From the NCBI RefSeq assembly GCF_000183135.1, contig NC_014734.1, positions 3,472,001 to 3,536,000 on the forward strand: DNA of 64,000 nucleotides, in the 5' to 3' direction. The notes below the pieces were generated by a model. It was not told where the DNA came from. It saw nothing but the letters and a program-made list of their open reading frames with translations, and did not search any database. Source of the DNA: Paludibacter propionicigenes WB4. Lineage in GTDB: Bacteria; Bacteroidota; Bacteroidia; Bacteroidales; Paludibacteraceae. Both the position numbers and the translations under genes were made by a program. Shown here in pieces: positions 21,265 through 31,253 of this stretch (positions within the stretch are counted from its first letter, which is position 1; the number at the start of each line of letters is the position of its first letter).

Positions 21265-21315
21265 ATAAATAAATATTTAGTTGTTTGTATTTCTACAGCT
21301 ATACTTCCCGAAAAA

Positions 21316-21711
21316 CTATTTACAGATTACTTTATAATTTTTCGTGTTGATTTTCAGAAAATAAATCCCTTTACGCGTAGGAATAAAAAAACGCCCCTGG
21401 GTTAACTCGCCTTCTAACAGCAATTGTCCTGTAAGTGCAAGCAGTTTAATTTTATTGGATCCGCTTATTATTGTGATATAAATTCCATCTGAAGTACCTG
21501 TAAAACTTACATTTTCGTTTCCCGTAGCAGGTACGTTATTTCCAGTTGCCGGATCCACTTCACCTTTCACCCATACGTTTTGAGCTCCATCAATCCTTAT
21601 TATCATATTTTGATTATTAGAATGCACGTCGCCTTTTGATGCGTTTTGAGCAAAAGCATTTGCTAAAAACATCATCAACAATGAAGCGGAAATGATTCTT
21701 TTAATCAGCAT
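21316..21711 (-). CDS. Small exported protein with T9SS-like tail
   Basis: 131 residues with a signal peptide (about 1-21, ending NAFAQ). The middle contains a VKGEVDPATGNN stretch. The C-terminus, about 80-131, resembles a type A T9SS sorting domain: a KIKLLALTGQLLLEG strand pair and then GIYFLKINTKNYKVI. No catalytic motif is seen. It probably reaches the surface. It sits between nadB and the Dabb gene on the minus strand, 23 bp downstream of nadB. Confidence 0.65.
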   Translation of the reverse strand: MLIKRIISASLLMMFLANAFAQNASKGDVHSNNQNMIIRIDGAQNVWVKGEVDPATGNNVPATGNENVSFTGTSDGIYITIISGSNKIKLLALTGQLLLEGELTQGRFFIPTRKGIYFLKINTKNYKVICK

Positions 21712-21734
21712 GTTGAATTAATTCAAACTTAAAT

Positions 21735-23312
21735 TTAAAGTTCGTGACGCATTCTTTCAGGATAATCTACCGTATAATGTAAACCGCGGCTTTCTTTACG
21801 TAATAAAGCTTGCTTGATAATAAGATAGGCTACACTGATAACATTTCTAAGTTCGCATATTTCTCTTGAAACCACAGATTTATCAAATAAATGTTCGGTC
21901 TCTCGATATAAAATCTCTAGTCTGTTTAATGCTCGTTTTAAGCGCAGATTTGAGCGTACAATGCCAACATACGTGCTCATAATCTGTTCTACTTCCCGGA
22001 AGCTTTGTGTAATCAATACCATTTCTTCGGGTAGCGAAGTGCCTTCATCATTCCAGTCGGGTATTGACTCATTCCAGGTTATGTTGTCGATTTTAGCAAT
22101 CGCGTCTTTTACGGCAGCATCCGCATAAACAATGGCTTCAATTAATGAATTTGACGCCAGGCGGTTTGCACCATGCAGTCCGGTGCAGGAGCATTCGCCT
22201 GCGGCATACAATCTGTTTATAGAGGAACAACCATTTAAATCAACAACTATGCCACCACACAAATAATGTTGGGTTGGTGATACAGGTATAAAATCTTTGG
22301 TAATATCGATGCCTAGTTCCAAACACTTTTTGTAGATATTTGGAAAATGCATTTTAGTCTCTTCCGGATTCTTATGAGTCACATCCAGGTATACAAAATT
22401 ATGCCCCCGAATTTTCATTTCGTTATCTATTGCTCTGGCCACAATGTCACGCGGAGCTAGCGAACCACGCTCATCGTATTTTTGCATAAACTCTTTACCA
22501 TCCTGTGTGCGCAAAACAGCTCCGTAACCTCTTATGGCCTCAGTTATAAGGTAAGTAGGTCTTTCGCCCGGATGATATAGCGCAGTTGGGTGAAACTGAA
22601 CGAACTCCATGTCTTTTATAATTCCACGTGCACGATGAACCATAGCTATGCCATCGCCGGTGGCAATTTCAGGATTTGTGGTTGTGGAATAAACGCTCCC
22701 AATTCCGCCTGTGGCAAGCAGAGTAACTTTGGACAGAAAAGTATGGATATTATTCGATTGTTGATTTAGTACATAAGCACCGTAGCATTCAATGTCGGGT
22801 GTGTGATGCGTAACTATTTGTCCTAAGTGGTGCTGGGTGAGAATTTCAATAGCGAAGTAATGCTCATAAACTTCAATTTCCGGATGAGCTTTTACTTGTC
22901 GGATAAGACTTTCCTGAATTTCGTAACCTGTATTATCTTTGTGATGAAGTATTCTGTGTTCTGAATGCCCGCCTTCGCGATGTAAGTCAAAGAGGCCTTG
23001 TTCATCTTTATCAAAATCGATTCCCCACTTTAATAATTCTTCAATCTGACCGGGAGCTTCGTAAATTACTTTTTCTACAGCCGCTAAGTTGCAATGTCCG
23101 TCACCCGAGATAAGTGTGTCTTCAATATGTTTGGCAAAGGTATCAGGCTCATACGTTACCGAAGCAATACCTCCCTGAGCAAATGAAGTATTCGATTCGC
23201 TGAGTGTGGTTTTACAGAGCAATGCTACTTTGCCATACTGCGCAGCTTTAAGGGCGAAACTTATTCCGGCGATACCACTGCCAATAACTAAAAAATCAAA
23301 TTTACGTGTCAT
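21735..23312 (-). CDS. nadB: L-aspartate oxidase
   Basis: 525 residues, the family length. The enzyme oxidises L-aspartate to iminoaspartate, the first step of NAD synthesis from aspartate, with FAD as cofactor. The N-terminal dinucleotide fold has GSGIAGISFALKAA at residues 12-25. The active-site stretch HREGGHSEHRILHHKDNTG and a later GGIVVDLNG...GLHGANRLASNSL are typical of NadB within the succinate dehydrogenase flavoprotein family. The C-terminal helical domain is present. The usual partner nadA is not adjacent. Confidence 0.95.
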   Translation of the reverse strand: MTRKFDFLVIGSGIAGISFALKAAQYGKVALLCKTTLSESNTSFAQGGIASVTYEPDTFAKHIEDTLISGDGHCNLAAVEKVIYEAPGQIEELLKWGIDFDKDEQGLFDLHREGGHSEHRILHHKDNTGYEIQESLIRQVKAHPEIEVYEHYFAIEILTQHHLGQIVTHHTPDIECYGAYVLNQQSNNIHTFLSKVTLLATGGIGSVYSTTTNPEIATGDGIAMVHRARGIIKDMEFVQFHPTALYHPGERPTYLITEAIRGYGAVLRTQDGKEFMQKYDERGSLAPRDIVARAIDNEMKIRGHNFVYLDVTHKNPEETKMHFPNIYKKCLELGIDITKDFIPVSPTQHYLCGGIVVDLNGCSSINRLYAAGECSCTGLHGANRLASNSLIEAIVYADAAVKDAIAKIDNITWNESIPDWNDEGTSLPEEMVLITQSFREVEQIMSTYVGIVRSNLRLKRALNRLEILYRETEHLFDKSVVSREICELRNVISVAYLIIKQALLRKESRGLHYTVDYPERMRHEL

Positions 23313-23383
23313 TCCTACTATTTGAATGAAAAGTTATACCATATCTTAATTGAAACAAATATGGTTTGAATATGTTGAAAAAG

Positions 23384-23412
23384 TTTGAGCAGTAGTGTAA
23401 ATTACTGCTCAA
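23384..23412 (-). terminator. Terminator of the GNAT-like gene
   Basis: TTGAGCAGTA and TACTGCTCAA form a 10-bp stem. On the minus strand the stem is followed by a T-rich run (CTTTTTC). It lies just past the stop at 23426. Confidence 0.75.
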
Positions 23413-23425
23413 CCATTATGCTATA

Positions 23426-24550
23426 TCAAATATTTTTAATGTAAACTCTTCGTTTCTTGTGGTTTATGTTCTCAAAACTTCCCCATTGCGAAGACATTTT
23501 TGTATTGGTCTCCAGTTCGGGGTTTGATTCGGCAAACTTGTAACCATTTTTTGCACTTGCCGGCATGATATCGGCAAACATAATAGAGTTTACACCTTTA
23601 TTCTGATAATCGGGGTGAACAGCCATTAAATATAAATCAACAATGTCATTTTTATTTAAGGCACTTAGCATGTAATACCAACCGAATGGCAGAAGTTTTC
23701 CTTTTGCTTTTTGTAAGGCCTTGGTGAAGCTTGGCATTGCAATTCCAAGCGCAACTACATCATCATTCTCATCCACTACGATCGAAATGGTATCTAATCT
23801 GAAAAAGCTAAAATATAGTTTAATGTAAAATGCGATTTGTTTTTCGTTCAACTTCGTAAAGCCATACAAATCTTTATAACACAGATTCAATAAATCGAAG
23901 ATTTTTGTTGCATAATTTGCGACTACTTCTTTTCTGCTTTTAAAATACTTTGGCGTTAATTTGTATTTTTGCTTTACGATTTCGGCTATTCTGAAATATT
24001 TCTCCGGAAAAACATCCGGAACTGTTATAAGATACTCATTCCAATCCATATCCTTCACAAATCCGTATTTCTCAATGTGGACAGGATAATATGGATAATT
24101 GTATATGGTCGCCAATGTTCCGGGTCTGTCATAACCCTCAATAAGTGTACCCTCTTTATCAAAGTCAGTGAATCCAAGCGGACCGTGGATTGAAGTCATA
24201 CCCTTGGTCTTAGCCCAAGCTGCTGCAGCATCAAAAAGAGCTGTCGAAACTTCCAAATCATCAATAAAGTCAACCCAACCGAAACGCGCGTGTTTCTGAT
24301 TCCATGTTTTGTTTCCTACCGGATTTATTATCGCGGCAATTCTACCCACGATTTCATTATTCTTGTATGCTAAAAAGTAAGCTGTATCGCAAAAATCTAA
24401 AGCAGGGTTTTTCCCTTTCGTCAAGTTATACAAATCATCCATCATTAGAGGCGGAGCTGCAAACTCACAATCTTTGTATAAATTAATACCGAACCATATA
24501 AATTGTTTTAACTCTTTCTTTGATTTTACTTCAAGGATTGATACAGACAT
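23426..24550 (-). CDS. GNAT-fold acyltransferase-like protein
   Basis: 374 residues, no signal peptide. The N-terminal part includes a YFLAYKNNEIVGRIAAIINP strand pair, and the C-terminal part a VDLYLMAVHPDYQNKGVNSI segment, which resembles the acetyl-CoA-binding motif A of GNAT enzymes (Q/RxxGxG/A, here QNKGVN). The arrangement looks like a duplicated or extended GNAT protein of a kind common in Bacteroidota and generally of unknown substrate. A terminator follows it, so it is probably transcribed alone. Confidence 0.7.
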   Translation of the reverse strand: MSVSILEVKSKKELKQFIWFGINLYKDCEFAAPPLMMDDLYNLTKGKNPALDFCDTAYFLAYKNNEIVGRIAAIINPVGNKTWNQKHARFGWVDFIDDLEVSTALFDAAAAWAKTKGMTSIHGPLGFTDFDKEGTLIEGYDRPGTLATIYNYPYYPVHIEKYGFVKDMDWNEYLITVPDVFPEKYFRIAEIVKQKYKLTPKYFKSRKEVVANYATKIFDLLNLCYKDLYGFTKLNEKQIAFYIKLYFSFFRLDTISIVVDENDDVVALGIAMPSFTKALQKAKGKLLPFGWYYMLSALNKNDIVDLYLMAVHPDYQNKGVNSIMFADIMPASAKNGYKFAESNPELETNTKMSSQWGSFENINHKKRRVYIKNI

Positions 24551-24690
24551 ATTTTATTAAAAATTAAATTCTTATTCGAAAATCACGTAAAATAACGGAA
24601 AAATATCGCAACTGGCAAGATTTTAAAGCAATTTTAGTTTTTTGAAATTATATCTCGCTGGTTTCCAATAGTTGGTCTGTGTGTTAAGAA

Positions 24691-24735
24691 AAAATCCTAT
24701 TCGCAATCAACATCGTTAATAGTGAATAGGATTTT
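24691..24735 (-). terminator. Terminator of the GH18-deacetylase-GT2 gene
   Basis: AAAATCCTATTC (24691-24702) pairs with GAATAGGATTTT (24724-24735), a perfect 12-bp stem just past the stop at 24740. T-runs flank it on both strands. Confidence 0.85.
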
Positions 24736-24739
24736 ATAA

Positions 24740-27700
24740 TTATTCAGATACGTTACCCGTTCTTTTCAGCACACCCCAACTGACTAACTCGCCTTTTATG
24801 GCTTTTTTGTAAGCCTTGAAAAGTACTATGAACAGCAACTGCCGATATACAAATCGTTGAACAAATAAATACAACGCTTTTTTTATCGTAAACTTTTGAT
24901 GATCGTAATGGTAAGCCAATGCCGAAATCATACAATCGATAAGATAATAAAGCAGGTAAAAGAATATATATTGTTCTGCATCGTGGGTAAACAATCCTGC
25001 GATAAACAGAATATCCACCAATGGAGATAATATCGGAATCAGGAAGTTGAATATCAACAGATTTGGAAGCGCCATTAATCCGATGTTAGCTTTTCTGAAG
25101 CTAAATAATAAATCGCGGTGTTTCCAGAAACTCTGCATCATCCCGAATGTCCATCTCGAACGTTGTTTCATAAACATATTGAGGGTTTCAGGCGCTTCGG
25201 TCAGAGCCAAAGCTTCGTTGCAGCTTCTGATTTTATATCCTGCACGTAACATACGCAACGTTAAATCGCAGTCTTCTGCCAATGTGTCGGTGGTAAACCC
25301 TTCAATTTTTTCCATAGCGGTTTTTCTGAATGCTCCTATGGCCCCCGGAACTACTAATATAGCATTCACCGTATCGTAAGCTCTGCGGTCAAAATTCTGA
25401 CTTGTTGTGTATTCTATCGATTGCCAGTTAGTAAGCATATTCACGGTATTTCCTACCCTAACATTACCCGCCACTGATCCCACCTGAGGATCTTCAAAGA
25501 ACGGAATCATTTTACCGATAGCATCAGCAGGCAAAATCGTATCGGCATCTATGCACACCAGTACTTCACCTGAAGCATGCTCGATTCCAAAGTTCAAGGC
25601 AGCTGCTTTTCCGCCATTGGTTTTGGTCAGTACTCTTACTTTAGGATTGTTTTCAAAAGCCGTTTTTACAATTTTGTATGTATCGTCTTTCGAACCATCG
25701 TCCACAAATATTACCTCAAAATCAGAATAATTTGATTTTAATAGGTAATTGACTGTTCTTGTCGCATTTACTTCCTCGTTGAAAGCAGGTACTATGATAC
25801 TGACTTTCGGAGAGAAATCCTTAAACTTAAACTTTTTTTTCTTCTCTTTCTGTCGCTGAATAATAGCCAATAAGCCTATTAATAGCAGTCTTGATACTAT
25901 CAGAATTATAGCAACGATGAAGAAACCATCCAGAAAATGTTCCCAGATAAAGGTGAGAGTAAAGAAAATCATATCCAGTTTATCAGCAAACTTAAATTGG
26001 CTTTTGACCTCAGGCATTACTTGGTCGCGCGTTTTGCCCATCAACGCTGATACTGTTACAAATTCATATCCATGTTTTCTGTAGTAATCAATCAAATGCG
26101 GTAAAGCTGCCACAGTTTCAGATCTGATACCCCCAGCATCGTGCATCAATATAATATTTCCATCATGTATACGTCTTATGGCTCTTGCCATAATGGAATC
26201 TTCTGACACATCTTCTTCCCAGTCGTTGGTATCAATGAATGAGGTTACACTTATAAAGCCCTCATCATGAGCTGTAGATAATCCTCTGATTTGAGTTAGG
26301 TTGGTAGGCTCAGCATCATTTAAAGAAGGAGCGCGGAATAAAAGTGTAGAATGCCCGAGGATACTTTCTATTAGTAACCTGGTTGAGCGGAGTTCTATTC
26401 TTTCCCGATTGTCAGAAGTGAGGTCCAAGTCGGGGTGAGTGTATGTATGATTCCCTATCTCATGCCCTTCTTTATATTCTCTTCGTAAAAGTGGAATATT
26501 GTTTTGAATATTAGCCCCGATTACAAAGAAAGTAGCAGGGCATTTTTTTTCTTTTAGTATATCTAAAATTTTCGGAGTGTAATCAGGGTTCGGTCCGTCA
26601 TCAAAGGTCAGGGCAATTTTTTTAGGATATTTTGCGCCATATCGTTTTATGAAATACGAACTCGGAAGCGATAGGTATTTTTCATTAGTAATCAGTTGGT
26701 CAGCATCATTGAATTCGAATTTTGTGTGTCCATGATCCGGTTCGTTTAGCATTTCAAGAATTTCACCTTTACCTTCATAGTTTACAGCGAGAATCGAATT
26801 GATATGTTCAGATTTTTTGTAGTTAAACGGATTGTATTTTAAATAATTTTCATCCAGATTTTGTGAATAGAAGTTCCAGATACGTTCATCTTCAGATCCC
26901 AAAAACCACAATGCAACTCCTGCTGCATTATAATCCTGAGCTGTTCGTATAATATTGAAAGTTCCAGCTGCATCATTACAATGTGCTTCATGTTGTGCAC
27001 CATTATCGTCAGAATAATAGAGTGTCAGATCTGATTGACCAAAGTTAAAATACACAGGTTCGTTATGTTCTTTAGCCAATGAAATCAAACCCTGATAAGT
27101 AATTCTGGCTCCGGGTTCTCCTTTTTGCCAATCGAAACCATACGATGCCACGCATAAAATAACCTTTTCAGAAGCTACTTCTCTCATTGCTGCGTCAATC
27201 GATTTTTCAACAAAATTTAACGAAGATATACTGCCGGGAGGATCATCGGGCGAATGTTCGTTATATGCCATTAAAAAGATAAAGTCGTAGTACTGCGCTA
27301 TATCCTTGTAAGTAACACCTTCATCGGTAGGATTGATATCAATAGTTGTAATATAGCCTTGTGCATGAAGAGTAGTGGAAAGTTCTTTTGAAAACTGAAG
27401 AAGATAGGGGTGAGCACCTTTGGGCAGACTTTCTAAGTCAATATTAATTCCCTGAAAATCATTTTTGTCTAATAAATTTTTAATACGAGAAATTAAGACT
27501 TTGCGAGTCTGGGGATTTTTCAGCATAATATAAGTGCTGTCTCCATTCCAACGTTTGTTGAAGAAGTTACTCAACATTGGTACAACTGCAACCTTATGGT
27601 TTTGAATAAAATCCAGAGTTTCATTATTTATTCTGACATCGAGATTTCCTTTAGAGTCTTTCTGAAAAATCCATTCAGGTAAAACCATGTTTAGCTGATT

Positions 27701-28090
27701 GATGTTTTTGTGCAACGAGATACTTGAGTTCGTATCCCAGTTTACATAAAATCCTGCACGAACAGGCAAAAACTTTGCAGCTTCCGGTGTGTGTATTACA
27801 TGTAATTTATTTTTGGAAATTCTCTTATGTCTTTTTCTGTACCGGTCTAAGTGTTTTGCAAAAGCAATTTGTTCTGACTTTGATACATAAGCTTTTGATC
27901 TGTCTTCATTTAGATCAGGGAGCTTTTTGGCATTATAAGTCAATACCTTTAAATCGTAATTCCGCTTATGCAGTAACGAAATGCCCACCGAGGCAACAAT
28001 TACAATTAAGAAAACAACTAAGATGCGTACAAACCAAATAAAACTCTTCCAACGAGTTGATGAATTTGTTTGGAAAACTTGCTTTTGCAT
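24740..28090 (-). CDS. Trifunctional GH18-like / polysaccharide deacetylase / GT2 synthase
   Basis: 1116 residues. A membrane segment (about 18-38) is followed by a GH18-like barrel (about 95-400) with GINIDLES near 216. A NodB-type deacetylase (about 490-690) has TFDDGPN near 497, GHEIGNHTYTHPD and LMHDAGG. After a second membrane segment (about 725-750) comes a processive GT2 domain (about 785-1005): IIVPAFNE, the DAD metal motif in CIDADT near 845, EDCDLT and QRSRW near 977. Further membrane helices run to the C-terminus. The parts match PgaB (deacetylase plus hydrolase) and PgaC (synthase) of poly-GlcNAc secretion, here on one chain. The likely product is a GlcNAc polymer, trimmed and deacetylated outside the membrane. 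The polymer is inferred, not shown. Confidence 0.87.
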   Translation of the reverse strand: MQKQVFQTNSSTRWKSFIWFVRILVVFLIVIVASVGISLLHKRNYDLKVLTYNAKKLPDLNEDRSKAYVSKSEQIAFAKHLDRYRKRHKRISKNKLHVIHTPEAAKFLPVRAGFYVNWDTNSSISLHKNINQLNMVLPEWIFQKDSKGNLDVRINNETLDFIQNHKVAVVPMLSNFFNKRWNGDSTYIMLKNPQTRKVLISRIKNLLDKNDFQGINIDLESLPKGAHPYLLQFSKELSTTLHAQGYITTIDINPTDEGVTYKDIAQYYDFIFLMAYNEHSPDDPPGSISSLNFVEKSIDAAMREVASEKVILCVASYGFDWQKGEPGARITYQGLISLAKEHNEPVYFNFGQSDLTLYYSDDNGAQHEAHCNDAAGTFNIIRTAQDYNAAGVALWFLGSEDERIWNFYSQNLDENYLKYNPFNYKKSEHINSILAVNYEGKGEILEMLNEPDHGHTKFEFNDADQLITNEKYLSLPSSYFIKRYGAKYPKKIALTFDDGPNPDYTPKILDILKEKKCPATFFVIGANIQNNIPLLRREYKEGHEIGNHTYTHPDLDLTSDNRERIELRSTRLLIESILGHSTLLFRAPSLNDAEPTNLTQIRGLSTAHDEGFISVTSFIDTNDWEEDVSEDSIMARAIRRIHDGNIILMHDAGGIRSETVAALPHLIDYYRKHGYEFVTVSALMGKTRDQVMPEVKSQFKFADKLDMIFFTLTFIWEHFLDGFFIVAIILIVSRLLLIGLLAIIQRQKEKKKKFKFKDFSPKVSIIVPAFNEEVNATRTVNYLLKSNYSDFEVIFVDDGSKDDTYKIVKTAFENNPKVRVLTKTNGGKAAALNFGIEHASGEVLVCIDADTILPADAIGKMIPFFEDPQVGSVAGNVRVGNTVNMLTNWQSIEYTTSQNFDRRAYDTVNAILVVPGAIGAFRKTAMEKIEGFTTDTLAEDCDLTLRMLRAGYKIRSCNEALALTEAPETLNMFMKQRSRWTFGMMQSFWKHRDLLFSFRKANIGLMALPNLLIFNFLIPILSPLVDILFIAGLFTHDAEQYIFFYLLYYLIDCMISALAYHYDHQKFTIKKALYLFVQRFVYRQLLFIVLFKAYKKAIKGELVSWGVLKRTGNVSE

Positions 28091-28164
28091 ATCGAAATGA
28101 TTTTAATTTAAATAAATAAAAATCTGATTTATAATAATCTGTAAATCCGTGAGCTGTAAATGTA

Positions 28165-29574
28165 TTATTTGCGCTCTAATAATACAACATTTTCAACATG
28201 GTGCGTATGTGGAAACATATCAACAGGTTGAATAGCTGTTACTTTGTACTGACAATCCAGTAAAGACAAATCTCGTGCCTGAGTTGCAGGATTGCAGCTA
28301 ACATAAACTATTCGTTCAGGAGCTGCAAAAAGGATGGCATTAATTACATCTTCATGCATCCCTGCCCGAGGCGGATCGGTAATGATAACATCCGGTTTAC
28401 CGTGTTCTTCAATGAAAGCTGCATTTAAAATGTCTTTCATGTCGCCAGCATAAAAAAGCGTATTGCTTATCTTATTTATTTCAGAATTTACAAAGGCATC
28501 TTCTATAGCTTCAGGAACGTATTCAATGCCAATGACTTGTTTTGCCTGATGAGAAATGAAATTTGCAATGGTTCCGGTACCAGTGTAAAGATCATAGACC
28601 AACTCATTTCCGGTAAGCTGAGCAAAATTACGAGTTATTTTGTATAATTCATAAGCCTGATCTGAGTTTGTTTGGTAAAATGATTTTGGACCGATTTTAA
28701 ACTTCAATCCTTCCATTTCTTCGTAAATACATTCATTCCCTTTGAATATATGTATTTCCTGATCAGTAATTGTATCGTTGGCTTTGGAATTTATAATATA
28801 GAGCAAAGAAGTTATCTGTGGAAATTTGTCTGCAATGTGTTGCAGAAGTGCATTCTGGGCTTCCTTGTCTTCGTGGAAAAACACCATGATAATCATTAGC
28901 TCACCAGTGGATGTAGTACGAACCATCAATGTGCGCAAAAATCCTTCCTGACTACGCAGGTCAAAGAAAGTGAGCTCGTGCTCAAGGGCGTATCGGCGAA
29001 CTTCATTTCTGATTTCGTTTGAATCTTCGGTTTGCAACCAGCATTTATTGATGTCCAGTACTTTATCAAACTGTCCGGGAATATGAAATCCAACAGCATT
29101 CATGGTGTCGAAAATTTTGCCTTCCGCAATTTCTTCGTTGGTACGCCAGCGTTTGTTCGAGAAAGTGAATTCCAGTTTGTTACGATAAAATTCTGTTTTT
29201 GCAGAGCCTAAAATAGGTGACACTGGAGGTAAATCAATTTTCCCAATTCGGGTAAGATTATCTACAACTTGTTTTTGCTTATAGTTTATTTGTTCCTGAT
29301 AAGGTAATATCTGCCATTTGCAGCCGCCACATATTCCATAATGCTCGCAAACAGCGTTGGTACGTTTGTCGGATAAAGTATGAAAATGGATAGCGCGTGC
29401 TTCCATAAAATGGCTTTTTTTGCGAGTGACCTGTAGATTAACAACATCACCGGGGACAACAAAAGGTACAAAAATCACAACATCATTTACTTTGGCTATT
29501 GCTTTGCCTTCGGCGGCAATGTCTGTGATCGTTATTTTTTCAAAGATGGGAAGTGGCTTTTTATTTTTGGCCAT
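28165..29574 (-). CDS. rlmD: 23S rRNA (uracil-5-)-methyltransferase, RlmD/RumA type
   Basis: 469 residues. The enzyme transfers a methyl group from SAM to a uracil C5 in rRNA. A TRAM domain (about 10-65) precedes the Fe-S ligands in CEHYGICGGC (about 75-84). The methyltransferase domain (about 270-469) has YDLYTGTGTIANF for SAM, DPPRAGMH, and the nucleophilic Cys in YVSCNPATQARD near 428. The C-terminal HVENVVLLERK is the family signature. Assignment among RlmC, RlmD and RlmCD cannot be settled by eye. Confidence 0.93.
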   Translation of the reverse strand: MAKNKKPLPIFEKITITDIAAEGKAIAKVNDVVIFVPFVVPGDVVNLQVTRKKSHFMEARAIHFHTLSDKRTNAVCEHYGICGGCKWQILPYQEQINYKQKQVVDNLTRIGKIDLPPVSPILGSAKTEFYRNKLEFTFSNKRWRTNEEIAEGKIFDTMNAVGFHIPGQFDKVLDINKCWLQTEDSNEIRNEVRRYALEHELTFFDLRSQEGFLRTLMVRTTSTGELMIIMVFFHEDKEAQNALLQHIADKFPQITSLLYIINSKANDTITDQEIHIFKGNECIYEEMEGLKFKIGPKSFYQTNSDQAYELYKITRNFAQLTGNELVYDLYTGTGTIANFISHQAKQVIGIEYVPEAIEDAFVNSEINKISNTLFYAGDMKDILNAAFIEEHGKPDVIITDPPRAGMHEDVINAILFAAPERIVYVSCNPATQARDLSLLDCQYKVTAIQPVDMFPHTHHVENVVLLERK

Positions 29575-30232
29575 AAAAGTAGAGCACTTTAAATTATTTC
29601 AGGGTGCGAAATTAGTTATTTTTATTGATATTGCAAGAAATACGTCACTTTCTTCTATACGTAGATTAAACTGTTGTCGTGGATTTATGTACTGTAAATA
29701 AATGAATTGAGTTGTATTGCGTCTGTTTTGAATTATGATTTATTCATAATACAAAGTGTTTTGGTCTGTTTTGTAATGTGTCCTGGCTAATTTATTATAA
29801 TTCAGCATTATTGTTTGTAAACGGGCATAGGCACTCATTTCTTACTATTTATTTTTTCTTTTTTATCAAACAAAATTATATGTTTTGATGTTCATACTTT
29901 AAAATATTTATCACGGACTGTCACACTATACAGTCTTTAAATATTGACTCAGAATATTGTTCTGCCTGAAAAATAGTTTACGGTTGTGTCTTTTTTTGCG
30001 ACATGTAATTCAAATTTGTATCTATTTTAAATTTATACCAGAATAATTCTTATTAATGTTTGCATAATAAAATCTTTATTATATATTTGCTGCGAATAAC
30101 AAAATTTATAAAGACTTTTTTGTGTTATTTAATAATGCTTTAAAAATAAATTCTTTCATTTTGACTTTGTCCTTTAAAGTTTGTGTATTAACAAACTGGT
30201 CAATATTTATGAATATCTAATATCGAATATCT
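29575..30232. other. 658-bp intergenic region upstream of the respiratory operon
   Basis: Very AT-rich. It contains the promoter at 30059-30089 and a 5' leader of about 137 nt before the Fe-S gene. No coding frame with plausible start and composition is seen on either strand. The size leaves room for regulator sites between 29600 and 30050, but I could not assign any. Confidence 0.6.
30059..30089 (+). promoter_or_regulatory. Consensus promoter of the respiratory operon
   Basis: TTTG at 30059-30062, exactly 19 nt, then TATATTTG at 30082-30089. This is a full match to the Bacteroidota consensus TTTG-N19-TAnnTTTG. It is the only strong promoter seen in the spacer and would start transcription near 30096. 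Confidence 0.85.
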
Positions 30233-31198
30233 ATGAGTGAAAAAGAAGAAAAGCCCAGAAAGAAATCAAGAAGGGAATTCTTACAGGATTTAGGAATTGT
30301 TGGAGTCGGTACATTGCTTGGTGGTTCTGCAATATTTGCCGGTGTTAATTACGATAAAAAGAAAAAAGCAAGTGATAGAATGAGAGTTCTCACCGCTGAG
30401 AACGAACTTCTGGAGATTGAAAAAAGCGATACTACCAAGGTCGTAAAATCACAACTTCAGAATCTTACTTATCTTCAAAAACAGGGAAGAGATGGGCTGG
30501 CCGGACGCCGTTTCGTTATGGTTATCGATTTGTCGAAATGCCGGAATGCAAGAAAATGTATGGCTGCCTGCAATAACGCACATCACCTTAACCCGGATCA
30601 GCATCACATAAACGTATTGAAAATGCAGGAAACCAAAGAAACTCCTGCTTATTATATGCCCAAACCTTGTCAGCATTGCGACAACCCACCTTGTGTTGCG
30701 GTATGTCCTGTTGATGCCACATTTAAAAGACAAGATGGAATTGTGCTTATTGACAACGAAAGATGCATAGGCTGTCGCTTTTGTATAGCTGCTTGTCCGT
30801 ATAGTGCCCGTATTTTCAACTGGGCTGAACCAATAAAATCATTAGAAGATGAGGGTCAGCCCTACAATGTAGAATTGAATGTGCCACAGCGTAAAGGTAC
30901 TGTCAGCAAATGTCTGTTTAGTGCCGACCGTTTACGTGAAGGAAAGCTTCCTTATTGTGTTTCGGCTTGTCCGAACGGTGTATATTATTTTGGTGACGAA
31001 AATGAAGACACAGTTACTAACGGTACAACAAAGGAAACCGTCCGATTCAAAAAATTGCTGGAAGATAACGGTGGATACACTTTGATGCCTGAACTGGGAA
31101 CTCATCCCCGCGTCTATTACTTGCCGGCCAAAGGAAAAGAATATCCTTTCCAGGAAAAAGATAAACTGGAGGCTGCCGAGCATTTGGAAAATAGCTGA
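30233..31198 (+). CDS. Tat-type four-cluster ferredoxin subunit (HybA/NrfC-like)
   Basis: 321 residues. A twin-arginine-like signal (SRREFLQDLG, residues 12-21, then a hydrophobic stretch) suggests export or anchoring on the periplasmic side. Four Cys motifs follow: C103-C109-C113, C146-C149-C154-C158, C178-C181-C184-C188 and C227-C242-C246. Motifs I and IV each lack the second Cys of the usual CxxC (A106 and S230), so the clusters they share may be [3Fe-4S]. HybA/PsrB-type subunits carry electrons between a NrfD-type membrane protein and a catalytic subunit. Here the next genes are NrfD-like and a cytochrome c, with no molybdopterin or hydrogenase subunit, so the electrons probably go from quinol to cytochrome c. 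Confidence 0.9.
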   Translation: MSEKEEKPRKKSRREFLQDLGIVGVGTLLGGSAIFAGVNYDKKKKASDRMRVLTAENELLEIEKSDTTKVVKSQLQNLTYLQKQGRDGLAGRRFVMVIDLSKCRNARKCMAACNNAHHLNPDQHHINVLKMQETKETPAYYMPKPCQHCDNPPCVAVCPVDATFKRQDGIVLIDNERCIGCRFCIAACPYSARIFNWAEPIKSLEDEGQPYNVELNVPQRKGTVSKCLFSADRLREGKLPYCVSACPNGVYYFGDENEDTVTNGTTKETVRFKKLLEDNGGYTLMPELGTHPRVYYLPAKGKEYPFQEKDKLEAAEHLENS

Positions 31199-31253
31199 TT
31201 TTGCAATAAGTGAACTAAAACTCAAATTATTCTATACTTGTAACTAAATACTT

